DNA from: CAYRSS01 sp964426945 | GTDB taxonomy: Bacteria; Planctomycetota; Phycisphaerae; UBA1845 | Assembly (NCBI GenBank): GCA_964426945.1 | Contig: CAYRSS010000004.1 | Coordinates: 98,118-162,117, forward strand | Direction: 5' to 3' | DNA length: 64,000 bases | In this document: piece after piece, positions 54,414-62,786 of the stretch | Layout of the letters: the number at the start of each line of letters is the position of its first letter | Position numbering within the stretch: position 1 is the stretch's first letter | The notes under the pieces: model-generated | The model's input: the letters and a program-made list of their open reading frames with translations, nothing else | The model's database searches: none | What the model was told of the DNA's origin: nothing | Made by a program: the position numbers and the translations under genes

Positions 54414-55219
54414 GGCATACCCTTTACCTGCAGGCTCTTGAGTTCGTCATCCGAGGCCCGGCCCTCGACGAAGCGGCGGACCCGTTCGTCGCCCGAATGC
54501 TCGATGGCCGCAAAGTCGCCGTCAAAGATCAGCCGCCCGCCCTGGAGCATCACCACCCGGTCCGACACCTTCCGAACGCTGGCCATGTCGTGCGTGACGA
54601 CCACGCTGGTGACGTGCAGCTCGCTGGCGAGCTTGATGATCAGTTCGTTGATGACGTCGCTGCGCACCGGGTCGAGCCCCGTCGTGGGCTCGTCGTAGAA
54701 AATCACCTTGGGGTTCAGCGCGATCGCCCGGGCGAGGGCGACGCGCTTCTTCTGTCCGCCGGACAGCTCGGCCGGCCACTTGTGCTGGATGTCGGGCAGG
54801 CCGACCATGCGCAGCTTCTGCTCGGCGATCTCGCGGGCCTTCGCGGGCTTGAGCCCGTCGTGCTCGACCAGCGGGAAGGCGACGTTCTGTCCGACGGTCA
54901 TCGAGTCAAACAGCGCGCTGAGCTGAAAGAGAAACCCGAAGTCCGTCCGCACCGGGGCGAGGGCCCGCTCGCTGAGCTCGTCGATCCGCCGCCCTTCGTA
55001 CCACACTTCGCCGCGATCGGGGCGCAGCAGCCCGACCATGTGCTTGAGCACCACGCTCTTGCCCGCGCCCGATTCGCCGATGATGACGGTCGTCTCCGCC
55101 CGCCGCAGCGACAGGTCCACGCCGTCGAGCACGACCAGCGGGCCGAAGCGCTTGTGCACCCCGCGCAGCTCCAGCACGGGTGTGTCGCCTGCGGACCGGC
55201 TTGCGGGAGGCGGTGTCAT
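54410..55219 (-). CDS. mlaF: Mla-type phospholipid ABC ATPase (MlaF)
   Basis: A 269-residue ATPase. Walker A 'GESGAGKSV', signature 'LSGGQKKRVALARAIALNP', Walker B 'VIFYDEPTTGLDP' and 'VVTHDM' switch His. The 'SELHVTSVVVTHDMASVRKVSDRVVMLQGG' segment and operon position identify it with the MlaF/MCE-linked ATPase group. It powers lipid exchange across the inner membrane with MlaE. Preceded by mlaE 10 bp upstream. Confidence 0.92.
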   Translation of the reverse strand: MTPPPASRSAGDTPVLELRGVHKRFGPLVVLDGVDLSLRRAETTVIIGESGAGKSVVLKHMVGLLRPDRGEVWYEGRRIDELSERALAPVRTDFGFLFQLSALFDSMTVGQNVAFPLVEHDGLKPAKAREIAEQKLRMVGLPDIQHKWPAELSGGQKKRVALARAIALNPKVIFYDEPTTGLDPVRSDVINELIIKLASELHVTSVVVTHDMASVRKVSDRVVMLQGGRLIFDGDFAAIEHSGDERVRRFVEGRASDDELKSLQVKGMP

Positions 55220-55229
55220 GGCGGCTCCG

Positions 55230-56066
55230 TCAACCCTGGATCAGCGACTTGAACCCGTACAGCGCCTTGTACAGCCCCGACAGGAACGTCCCGATGAAGA
55301 AGTCGCTGATGAGCAGCGCGAGGAAGCTCGTCACGAACGACTCGGTGCACGCCTGGCCCACGCCCTCGGCCCCCGTGCGACAGTGGAACCCCTTGTAGCA
55401 GGCGATCATGCCGATCAGCCCGCCGAACACCACGCTCTTCACAAACCCGACCATGATGTCCCAATTGGTGATCGACGACTGGATGTAATACCAGTAGGGC
55501 CCCGAGGCGATGCCCTTGAGCCGCACGGCGATGAACCACCCGGCCACCGAACCGAACACGTCACAGAAAAAGGTGAGACACGGCGCCAGCAGCAGACAGG
55601 CGAGAAACCGCGGGGCCGCGAGATACCGGATCGGGTCGGCCCCCATCACCGAGAGGGCGCTGATCTGCTCGGTCACGCGCATGGTGCCCAGTTCGGCGGT
55701 CAGCGCCCCGCCGACGCGGCCCGCGAGCATCACCCCCGCCAGCACCGGGCCGAGCTCCTGCACGAGCGTGATCGACAGCAGCACGCCCATGCGCTCCTTG
55801 AGCCCGGCGGCGGCAAGCTGTTCATAGCTCTGCACCGCCAGCACGAGCCCGACGAAGGTGCCGGTCACGGCGATCACCGGAAGCGTTCGGTTGCCGACTT
55901 CGTAGAGTTGGGGCAGCACGCGGCGCCAGGTGGCGGCCTCGAAGATGCCGACCGAAATCCACCGCGCGGTCTGCGCAGCGAAGATCCAGAACCGCCCGAA
56001 CGCGGAGAGTATCTCGAAGGTCCTGGCACCGACGGCGGCAAGCACGGCGAGCCCCTGGTCCGTCAA
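55230..56066 (-). CDS. mlaE: MlaE-like lipid ABC permease
   Basis: A 278-residue permease, first in the operon. 'LPVIAVTGTFVGLVLAVQSYEQLAAAGLKERMGVLLSITLVQELGPVLAGVMLAGRVGGALTAELGTMRVTEQISALSVMGADPIRYLAAPRFLACLLLAPCL' is the MlaE core. Start TTG at 56066; no ATG/GTG in frame upstream before a stop; a later GTG (about residue 8) is a further option. TAGTTA and TACATA hexamers lie 20-30 nt upstream and could serve as the -10 site. Confidence 0.9.
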   Translation of the reverse strand: MTDQGLAVLAAVGARTFEILSAFGRFWIFAAQTARWISVGIFEAATWRRVLPQLYEVGNRTLPVIAVTGTFVGLVLAVQSYEQLAAAGLKERMGVLLSITLVQELGPVLAGVMLAGRVGGALTAELGTMRVTEQISALSVMGADPIRYLAAPRFLACLLLAPCLTFFCDVFGSVAGWFIAVRLKGIASGPYWYYIQSSITNWDIMVGFVKSVVFGGLIGMIACYKGFHCRTGAEGVGQACTESFVTSFLALLISDFFIGTFLSGLYKALYGFKSLIQG

Positions 56067-56171
56067 GGGACGGGCGAACGACGCTGCGCTATGTAACTAC
56101 AGCGCATGGGGCTGTCAAACCGCGCGGCGGCCTCGGCGCCGCGCGGTGCCGTCCCTCGGCGGGCGCAAATG

Positions 56172-56200
56172 AAAACGGGCGAGCCGCGTGGCTCGCCCGT
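56172..56200 (-). terminator. Rho-independent terminator of the FG-GAP lipoprotein gene
   Basis: ACGGGCGAGCC (56175-56185), loop GCGT, GGCTCGCCCGT (56190-56200): an 11-bp perfect stem followed on the minus strand by TTTTC. Downstream of the stop at 56240. Confidence 0.8.
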
Positions 56201-56239
56201 CTGCAAAGATCACGTTCAGACCGGCCTGTGTGGCGCGGC

Positions 56240-57934
56240 CTACTCGGTGGTGCGGGTGTTGCGGTACCAGACCAGCCGGTCGTCCGACAGCCCGCTGCCG
56301 CTGCGGCGGTCGAGGGTCGCGACGATGTCGTTGCGACCGTCGCCGTCGAGGTCCACCACCAGCAGGGCGTTGATGTGCGTCGACACGTCGGTCGTCGTCA
56401 CGCCCGCTCCGGGGGTCGAGCCGGGCGGGGCGGCTGCGCCGCCGCCGGGCGCCGTCTGCTCGGCCGCGTTGTCGCGGATGATCGCGTTCGAGGCCCACGG
56501 GGCGAACCGCGAGGTGCCCACCGAACCGTCAAACCAGAACACCGCCCCTTCCGCCGCCACGATCAGTTCCACCTGCCCGTCACCCGTCACGTCACCCACG
56601 GCGATCGCCTCGGGTTCCTGCAGGTTGAACTCGGCAAGGGTGTACACCTGCCACGGGAAGTCGTCGCGTCCCGGCGGCACGGGATCGTCCGGCGGGAAGA
56701 TCGGCTCGACCTGGTCGCCGGTGGGCCGGCGGAACCATTGGACGAGCTGCCCCTTGGCCGACCGGACCACGACGTCGTCGAAGCCGTCGCCGTCCATATC
56801 GCCAACGGTGATGACGTCGGCGGCCGTCGCAACCTGGCCGATCGGGCGATGTTCCCAGGTCAGCGGCCCGCCCAGCACCGCGGCCGTTCCGCCCTGCCCG
56901 CCCGTAAAGTGCGGGACCAGCGGGTTGCGCGCCCAGCGGATGTTGCGCGAGGTCGAGTTGGTGTAAGTGCTGACGATGTCGAGGTCGCCGTCGGCATCAA
57001 TGTCGAGCAGCACCACGTCGTTGACCTGCGGGGCGTCGGACTCGATGTTGACGAAACTCCACGCCGCGCCGTCCTCGGCGATGGCGGGGCCGGGGTTCGG
57101 GTACAGCTCCACCGTGTTGATCGGCGGCTTCTGGCCCAGCGACTCGCACTCGGCGGCGTTGAACGCCACGACGATGTCGTCGCCGGGCTGGCCGTCGAGT
57201 TCGCCCACCGCCAGCGAGGTGAAGCCGCTCACCTCCGGCCGCGTGGCCGAGGCGTAGAAGTCAGCCGCGTCGTTGCCGGGGAACCGGTTCGACTGCGTGA
57301 TGATCGACTCGCGCCACAGCGAGCCGATCTCCAGCTCGGCCGCGCTGCCCGGGTTGAACAGGATCATGATCTCGCCGTCCATCACGCCGATCGTCCGAAT
57401 TTCCGGCGGCGGCGGGCAGATGGTGATGGCGCCGGTGCTCTTGATGAGCACGACCACGTCCAGCCACTCGTCATCGTTGATGAAGCCGACCTGGATGCCC
57501 GCGACGATCGCCACGGGCGAGGTGCCGGCCAGACCAACCGTCTTGAAGATGGTGTTACCGTCAGCGTCGAGGCGCTGCAGGTGCAACTGCACGGGCTGCG
57601 ACTCGTTCCACGCGCTGACCAGGTCGAGCATGCCGTCGCGGTCGATGTCCGCCGCGATGACGAACTTCGGACCCGCCGTGTCCTCCTCTTCCGGGTCGAT
57701 CTGGAAGGCCTTGAAGAAGCTCTGGGTCTCCTCGCCCTTCGCTTCGACCGAATCCGGGTCGACCACCCCGCCCGTGCCGCCGGGTGACTGCGGGGCGCTG
57801 GTGAAGCCGCCGCCGCCGAATCCGCCGTCACCGCCGTCGGGGGGTGGATTGTTCAGAAACGCGTCGCATCCGATGACCAGCGCCGCAAGGGTCACAACGA
57901 TCCCCCAGCGCCGCCTCGAGGCCGAGTGTGCCAT
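56240..57934 (-). CDS. FG-GAP/VCBS-repeat lipoprotein
   Basis: A 564-residue exported protein. 'GIVVTLAALVIGCDAFLNN' is a lipoprotein signal with Cys23. Gly-rich linker (GGFGGGGF). The body has Asp-rich FG-GAP repeats binding calcium: 'AADIDRDGMLDLVSAWN', 'VALLDIDADGDLDIVSTY', 'VGDMDGDGFDDVVVRSA', 'VGDVTGDGQVELIVAAEG' and 'VVDLDGDGRNDIVATLD', which form an integrin-like beta-propeller of about 7 blades. GGGAG lies 6 nt before the ATG and a GCGCCCC/GGGGCGC hairpin (57950-57971) is just upstream. Probably on the cell surface; role unknown. Confidence 0.85.
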   Translation of the reverse strand: MAHSASRRRWGIVVTLAALVIGCDAFLNNPPPDGGDGGFGGGGFTSAPQSPGGTGGVVDPDSVEAKGEETQSFFKAFQIDPEEEDTAGPKFVIAADIDRDGMLDLVSAWNESQPVQLHLQRLDADGNTIFKTVGLAGTSPVAIVAGIQVGFINDDEWLDVVVLIKSTGAITICPPPPEIRTIGVMDGEIMILFNPGSAAELEIGSLWRESIITQSNRFPGNDAADFYASATRPEVSGFTSLAVGELDGQPGDDIVVAFNAAECESLGQKPPINTVELYPNPGPAIAEDGAAWSFVNIESDAPQVNDVVLLDIDADGDLDIVSTYTNSTSRNIRWARNPLVPHFTGGQGGTAAVLGGPLTWEHRPIGQVATAADVITVGDMDGDGFDDVVVRSAKGQLVQWFRRPTGDQVEPIFPPDDPVPPGRDDFPWQVYTLAEFNLQEPEAIAVGDVTGDGQVELIVAAEGAVFWFDGSVGTSRFAPWASNAIIRDNAAEQTAPGGGAAAPPGSTPGAGVTTTDVSTHINALLVVDLDGDGRNDIVATLDRRSGSGLSDDRLVWYRNTRTTE

Positions 57935-58235
57935 GGCAATCTCCCAGGCGCGCCCCTCACGGACGGGGCGCGGACGTACTCAACCGGGTTATCGGCGAGG
58001 GTAGCGCTCGACTTTGGCAGGCGCGACCCCACGGCCCGAGCCCCGGCCACCGGTCGGCGACCGTGCCGCGGCTCCCCCCGTATGGACAATCCCCGCGCCC
58101 CCCGTATTCTCTACGTTACGCCTGTCGGATGAGCAGAAACGCCGGGGCCGAGAACACGCCCCGACGCCGAGGAAGGGCCCGAAAACGTCAGAAAAACCGG
58201 ACCTTCCGCCCCAAGTTCCCGCCCGCGGAGTGCTC
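57935..58235. other. Divergent intergenic region
   Basis: 301 bp between the FG-GAP lipoprotein (minus) and the second ABC operon (plus). Contains the hairpin 57950-57971 in the lipoprotein leader. The frame of the ATPase is open upstream to 58014, but this part reads as untranslated (Pro/Arg/Ala-rich). Confidence 0.4.
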
Positions 58236-59171
58236 ATGACCGTCCTGCTGGAAGCCCGATCGGTCCGCGTCGAGTTCGACGCCCTCGTCGCCGTGCGCGA
58301 CATATCCTTCCAGCTCGCCGGTGGCGAACTGCTTGGCCTGGTCGGCCCCAACGGCGCGGGCAAGACCACCCTGCTCCGCGTGCTGGCCGGCCTCCACGCC
58401 CCCACCAGCGGCGAGGCGCTGATCATGGAGCGGCCGGTGCTGGGCGAACACGAGGTCGTCCGTCACCACGTCGGCTTCGCCCCCGACGCGCCCCCGGCCT
58501 ACGAACAACTGACCATCGTCCAGTTCCTGCGCTTCATCGCCGCGGCCTACGGCCTCGACCGCGCCGAGGGAGACGAGCGGATCGACTTCTGGCTCGAGCA
58601 ACTCTGGCTGACCGAAAAGCGCACCGCGCTGATCCGCACCCTCTCCAAGGGAATGCGCCAGCGCGTGACGCTGGCGCGCACGTTTCTCCCCCGGCCGCAC
58701 GTCGTGCTGCTCGACGAGCCGCTATCCGGGCTCGACCCCGGCGGGCGCATCCAGCTCCGCGGCGTGCTGGCCATGCTGCGCAACCAGGGCTGCGCGATGA
58801 TCGTGTCGTCGCATATCCTATCCGATCTCGAAGAAGTCGCCACGCACATCGCGATCATCGAACACGGCCGGATGCTGCGCTACGCCGCGACGCGCGAACT
58901 CACCCATGAGGATGTCGAGCGCCGCACCTATCGACTGACCGTCCTCGACGAGCGCGACGGCGTTGCCCAGTCGCTCGCGGCGCTCGACGGGGTCCGCGAC
59001 CTGCGCCGCGAGGGCCGGGTTTACACCTTCGGCTATCACGCCGGCGACGAGCCCGCCGCGCGGCTGCTCCGCGAGCTCGTCACCGCCGGCATCGACGTCG
59101 TTTCCTTTTCCGAGGTCCGCGCCTCGCTCGAGGAGAGTTACCTCCGGGCGGGCGTCAGGCAGGTGGATTGA
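58236..59171 (+). CDS. ABC exporter ATP-binding protein (second system)
   Basis: A 311-residue ATPase. ATG 58236 (MTVLLEARSVRVEF) has GGAG 5-6 nt upstream. Walker A 'GPNGAGKTT', Q-loop, signature 'LSKGMRQRVTLARTFLPRP', Walker B 'VVLLDEPLSGLDP' and 'IVSSHILSDLEE'. C-terminal domain 90 residues ('TYRLTVLDERDG...'). It is followed 6 bp later by its permease (59178) and together they form an ABC-2 exporter. Cargo unknown. Confidence 0.92.
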   Translation: MTVLLEARSVRVEFDALVAVRDISFQLAGGELLGLVGPNGAGKTTLLRVLAGLHAPTSGEALIMERPVLGEHEVVRHHVGFAPDAPPAYEQLTIVQFLRFIAAAYGLDRAEGDERIDFWLEQLWLTEKRTALIRTLSKGMRQRVTLARTFLPRPHVVLLDEPLSGLDPGGRIQLRGVLAMLRNQGCAMIVSSHILSDLEEVATHIAIIEHGRMLRYAATRELTHEDVERRTYRLTVLDERDGVAQSLAALDGVRDLRREGRVYTFGYHAGDEPAARLLRELVTAGIDVVSFSEVRASLEESYLRAGVRQVD

Positions 59172-59177
59172 CGCTTC

Positions 59178-60731
59178 ATGGCCGAACGCTTTCACATTCC
59201 GACGGCGCTGTGGTCTGTGCAGGCCGATCTGCTCGGCGGGCCCCGCCGGCTGCTGGCGGTCGGCGTGGGGTATCTCCTGCTTCTGACGGCGGCTTCGTTC
59301 GGGTTGCACGCGATCTACCGCGGCCGCCCTTACTCCGTGTTCGCGGCCTCGACGCTGAACTGGCTGGCCGGGGCGCAGGTGTTCATCCTCCTGCTCGGTG
59401 GAGCCAACGCCACGTACCGGGCCATGCTTCGCGACTTTGACACCCGCATGCTCGAGTCGCACCGCCTCACGCCGATGTCCAACGTCAGCGTGCCGCTGGG
59501 CTACCTGATCGGAGCCAACCTCCAGGTGCTGGTGCTCGCGGCGGTGGGGTGCGTCGTCGGGGTCGTCCTCAGCCTGCTGGGCTCGCTGCCGGTCGTCGCG
59601 TGGGTCAGCGCCAACTTCATGGTCGCGTGCGCCGCGATCATGATCTGGTCGATGGTGGTTTTCTCCGGGCTGCGGCCGGCCAAGCCGGTGAGCCCGTCGC
59701 CTTTCATCGTCGTCACCGCCATGCTGACGATGGGCATCATGCTGATTCCGGGCGCGGGGGTGTTCTGCGGGACCTACGCGGTGTTCCTTTCCGCCTCACT
59801 GATCAGCGGCGACGCCACCTTTAATGCGCCCTCGGTGCTGCTGATGGCCGGCATCAGCCTGGCCCTGGCCTTGTTCTGGCTGCGGCTGTCTGCGGTGAAA
59901 TATCGCCGGCCTGATCTGCCCGCCCTCAACGGCTCGCGCGGCTTGCTGCTCTTCGGGCTGTGGTGCGTGATCGGCACGATCGGGGTGCTGGGATACGAGA
60001 TGGTAACGTCGCGCATGTTCGGCGCGCTGGGCATCGATTCGCTGGGCGACGTCCAGTGGATCGCCACGGCCGCGCTCAGCCTTCTCGTCGCCCTCGTACC
60101 AGTCTCTGGCGCGGTGCAGTGCCGCCTGCTGATCGAGCGCGGCGCGGCGGCACGCGACCGCTGGGACAAGGTCTCCGACCTGACCGTGGCGTGGGTCGCC
60201 GGAGGCATGCTGCTCGCGGTCATGGCGGTGCTCGGCCTGCCGGTCTGGGGCAATCTCCCCATCTCCGGCCGGCTGGCTTACGGCCCGGTCAGCGCCGCCG
60301 CCGTGGCGTGGGTCATGACCGCCGTGGTCGTCTTCAGTGGCATCCTCGCCATGCGCGGCCTGATGGTGATGCTCTATGCCCGGCTGAAGAAGCCGGCGGG
60401 CTGGCTGGTCGCGCTGATGCTGCTGATGTGGGGGGCGCCGATTCTCGTCGACCTGGTGCTGACCGAGATCCGCCGCGGGCTCGAAACCGTCGCCGACCTG
60501 TCCATGCTCACCGGGCTCTCGCCCCTCGGTACGATCATGATCGTCTGGTCGGGATACTACGCCCCGGTGCTGCCGGGGGTGGCGATCCAGGTGGCCGCGG
60601 CGGCGCTGCTCACGCTGGGCGCGCGGCGCGTGCGGGCGTCCCGCTTCCTCGCGGGACACTGCCGCCGGTGCGGCTACAACCTCACCGGCAACACGACGAA
60701 CCGCTGCCCGGAATGCGGCGCCGAATGCTGA
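59178..60731 (+). CDS. ABC permease with C-terminal zinc ribbon
   Basis: A 517-residue membrane protein with about 12 hydrophobic helices ('LLAVGVGYLLLLTAASFGL', 'YLIGANLQVLVLAAVGCVVGVVLSLLG', 'LTMGIMLIPGAGVFCGTYAVFLSASLI', etc.). 'ATYRAMLRDFDTRMLESHRLTPMSNVSVPLGYLIG' is the ABC-2 coupling region. The last 22 residues are a zinc ribbon, 'CRRCGYNLTGNTTNRCPECG', a domain frequently attached to membrane proteins of planctomycetes. Partner of the ATPase just upstream. Substrate unknown. Confidence 0.88.
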   Translation: MAERFHIPTALWSVQADLLGGPRRLLAVGVGYLLLLTAASFGLHAIYRGRPYSVFAASTLNWLAGAQVFILLLGGANATYRAMLRDFDTRMLESHRLTPMSNVSVPLGYLIGANLQVLVLAAVGCVVGVVLSLLGSLPVVAWVSANFMVACAAIMIWSMVVFSGLRPAKPVSPSPFIVVTAMLTMGIMLIPGAGVFCGTYAVFLSASLISGDATFNAPSVLLMAGISLALALFWLRLSAVKYRRPDLPALNGSRGLLLFGLWCVIGTIGVLGYEMVTSRMFGALGIDSLGDVQWIATAALSLLVALVPVSGAVQCRLLIERGAAARDRWDKVSDLTVAWVAGGMLLAVMAVLGLPVWGNLPISGRLAYGPVSAAAVAWVMTAVVVFSGILAMRGLMVMLYARLKKPAGWLVALMLLMWGAPILVDLVLTEIRRGLETVADLSMLTGLSPLGTIMIVWSGYYAPVLPGVAIQVAAAALLTLGARRVRASRFLAGHCRRCGYNLTGNTTNRCPECGAEC

Positions 60732-60744
60732 CCGCAAACCGCCC

Positions 60745-61404
60745 TCACGCGAGATACTTCACCAGCACGAATCCGCCGATCAGCAGCACCGTGAACCCCA
60801 GCGCCAGCCAGTCGAAATAGCGCTCGATGAAGCGCTTCATCGGCGGACCGACCACGTACAGCAGCGCCGCCACGAGGAAGAACCGCGCCCCACGGCCGAG
60901 CACGGAAATCACCACGAACCCGACCAGGTTCATGTGAAACGCGCCGGACGCGATCGTGAACACCTTGTAGGGAATCGGCGTGAACGCCGCGACCGCGACG
61001 ATCCAGTAGTCGTACTGGGCGTAGAGCGCATTGACCTTCTCGTAATACGCTTCCGCGTGGTAGAACTGGATGATCCGCATGCCCACGGCGTCCATCAGCC
61101 AGTAGCCGATGGCGTAGCCCGCCACGCCACCCAGCGCGCTGCCCATCGTGCACAGCGCCGCCAGCCACGCCCAGCGCCGCCGCGCGCCCAACACCATCGC
61201 GATCAGCAGCACGTCCGGCGGGATCGGAAAGAAGCTCGACTCGGCGAACGCCAGCAGGAACAGCGCCACCGCGCCGTGGGGCGTGTCGGCCCAGTGCAGC
61301 ACCCAGTTGTAAAGACGACGATGAACGTGCCAGCCCTTCACGGGCGCAGCGGCGGCCTGGTCAGTCGAGACGGCGCCGGCGGTTTCGGGAGCGTCCGGAT
61401 TCAT
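60745..61404 (-). CDS. VTT/DedA-family membrane protein (YqaA type)
   Basis: A 219-residue membrane protein; ATG 61404 is chosen, preceded by TAGCAT ending 8 nt upstream without a ribosome site. 'FAESSFFPIPPDVLLIAMVLGARRRWAWLAALCTMGSALGGVAGYAIGYWL' is the VTT signature and 'AAFTPIPYKVFTIASGAFHMNLVGFVVISVLGRGARFFLVAALL' the second half. These proteins may be undecaprenyl-phosphate or other lipid transporters. Convergent with the ABC permease; the folP gene precedes it. Confidence 0.88.
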   Translation of the reverse strand: MNPDAPETAGAVSTDQAAAAPVKGWHVHRRLYNWVLHWADTPHGAVALFLLAFAESSFFPIPPDVLLIAMVLGARRRWAWLAALCTMGSALGGVAGYAIGYWLMDAVGMRIIQFYHAEAYYEKVNALYAQYDYWIVAVAAFTPIPYKVFTIASGAFHMNLVGFVVISVLGRGARFFLVAALLYVVGPPMKRFIERYFDWLALGFTVLLIGGFVLVKYLA

Positions 61405-61485
61405 GGGGCGGGATGCTACCCGCCCCCCCGGCCCTTGCCGAGCGCCGCCAGCAGGTCGGCGGCGGATGCGCCGGTCGCGGTAAAC

Positions 61486-61523
61486 AAAAAGGTCCCGCGT
61501 TCCTCGGGGAAGAAACGCGGGAC
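61486..61523 (-). terminator. Rho-independent terminator of folP
   Basis: GTCCCGCGTT (61492-61501) pairs with AACGCGGGAC (61514-61523); on the minus strand the stem is followed by a T-run (complement of 61482-61490). It ends about 130 bp after the folP stop. Confidence 0.75.
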
Positions 61524-61649
61524 GGCGAAAAAGGGGCACGACAGCTTCCAACGGTAGATGTATGATTCCGCCGCGCCGTCAGCAACCAACTTGAGCAGAA
61601 AATCCCGGGCGCGCCGAGAATCATCGCCGCTGCCGGATGGCGGCCCTGT

Positions 61650-62486
61650 TTATCGCTCCCCGGCGGTGCCGCCACCTGCCGATCCGCGACGCTCCAGCGC
61701 CTCGGCCATCCGCAGCGCCTCGGCCGTAGCCCGCACATCGTGCACGCGCACCACCGCCGCCCCCTGCCGCGCGGCGAACACGGCACACACCAGCGAGCCC
61801 GCCAGCCGATCGCGCGGCTCGGCCCCGCCGGCGACATGCCCGATAAACCGCTTTCGCGACGCGCCAACCACCACCGGGCTGCCCAGCGCGACGATCGTCG
61901 CCAGTCCGCGAAGAAGCTCGACGTTGTGCTCGACGCGCTTGCCGAATCCCAGGCCCGGATCCAGCATGATCCGGTCGGCCGCGATGCCACCCGCGATCGC
62001 CGCGGCCCTGCGCTCCGCGAGAAACGCGGTCACCTCCTCCACGACGTCCTCATACTCCGGGCCGCCGCCCGCCTGCATGTCCGCCGGCGTGCCGCGCATG
62101 TGCATCAACACCACACCCGCCTCGCGCGCAGCGACCAATCGCGCCATCGCCGGGTCGTCGCGCAGGGCGGAGATGTCGTTGACGATGGTCGCCCCGGCGT
62201 CGAGCGCCGCCGCGGCCACCGCGGCGCTGCGCGTGTCGATCGAAATCGGGACCGAAGGGCAGCGGCGATGCAGCTCGGTGATCACGGGCACGGCGCGGGC
62301 GATCTGCTCACCGTCGGCGACGCCCTGCGCACCGGGCCGCGTCGATTCGGCCCCGACGTCGATCATCGCCGCCCCGGCGGCGACCATCTCCGCAGCCGCC
62401 GCCACCGCCGCCGCACCATCCGCATACGCCCCGCCGTCGCTGAACGAGTCGGGCGTCACGTTCAATACGGCCATGATTGAAGGCAT
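61650..62486 (-). CDS. folP: Dihydropteroate synthase
   Basis: A 278-residue TIM-barrel enzyme of folate synthesis that joins p-aminobenzoate to dihydropterin pyrophosphate. Motifs: 'NVTPDSFSDGG', 'IDVGAESTRPGAQ', 'ISIDTRS', 'VNDISA', 'VVLMHMRGTP', 'MLDPGLGFGKR', 'VVGASRKRFIG' and 'VRVHDV'. The frame begins only 8 residues before the first motif, slightly shorter than usual at the N terminus. The start abuts the octamer array (62490-62529) and no ribosome site is visible between. Minus strand; ftsH is upstream. Confidence 0.94.
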   Translation of the reverse strand: MPSIMAVLNVTPDSFSDGGAYADGAAAVAAAAEMVAAGAAMIDVGAESTRPGAQGVADGEQIARAVPVITELHRRCPSVPISIDTRSAAVAAAALDAGATIVNDISALRDDPAMARLVAAREAGVVLMHMRGTPADMQAGGGPEYEDVVEEVTAFLAERRAAAIAGGIAADRIMLDPGLGFGKRVEHNVELLRGLATIVALGSPVVVGASRKRFIGHVAGGAEPRDRLAGSLVCAVFAARQGAAVVRVHDVRATAEALRMAEALERRGSAGGGTAGER

Positions 62487-62489
62487 GGG

Positions 62490-62529
62490 AAACGCCGAAA
62501 CGTCAAAACGTCAGAACGTCAAAACGAAG
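62490..62529. repeat. Octamer array, left arm (5 units)
   Basis: AAACGCCG, AAACGTCA, AAACGTCA, GAACGTCA, AAACGAAG: five 8-bp units directly upstream of folP. Core AAACG is the reverse complement of the CGTTT core in the right arm (62731-62786). Confidence 0.9.
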
Positions 62530-62730
62530 AGACAATACTCGGAATGATCGCAGCGCGCAAGGAGGAGGAGTGGAACGGTTCAGGGGCTCAAGCTGCTCCA
62601 ACCTCCCGACAGACCGGCGGCGTCGATGGGCAGGATGTGAGCGAGCCGACGGCCCCGGCTCGCGCCGCGAGTCTCAGGTCAGGCAAGGATCTGCGGGGCT
62701 CTGGTCAACGACGGCCTCAGCGCGCGTCCG

Positions 62731-62786
62731 CGTTTCCCCGTTTTGGCGTTTTGCCGTTTTGGCGTTTTGGCGTTTTGGCGTTTCAA
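62731..62786. repeat. Octamer array, right arm (7 units, inverted)
   Basis: CGTTTCCC, CGTTTTGG, CGTTTTGC, CGTTTTGG, CGTTTTGG, CGTTTTGG, CGTTTCAA: seven contiguous 8-bp units. The last one overlaps the ftsH stop codon (62783-62785). The 201-bp spacer (62530-62730) between the arms carries no gene that I can see. Confidence 0.92.
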
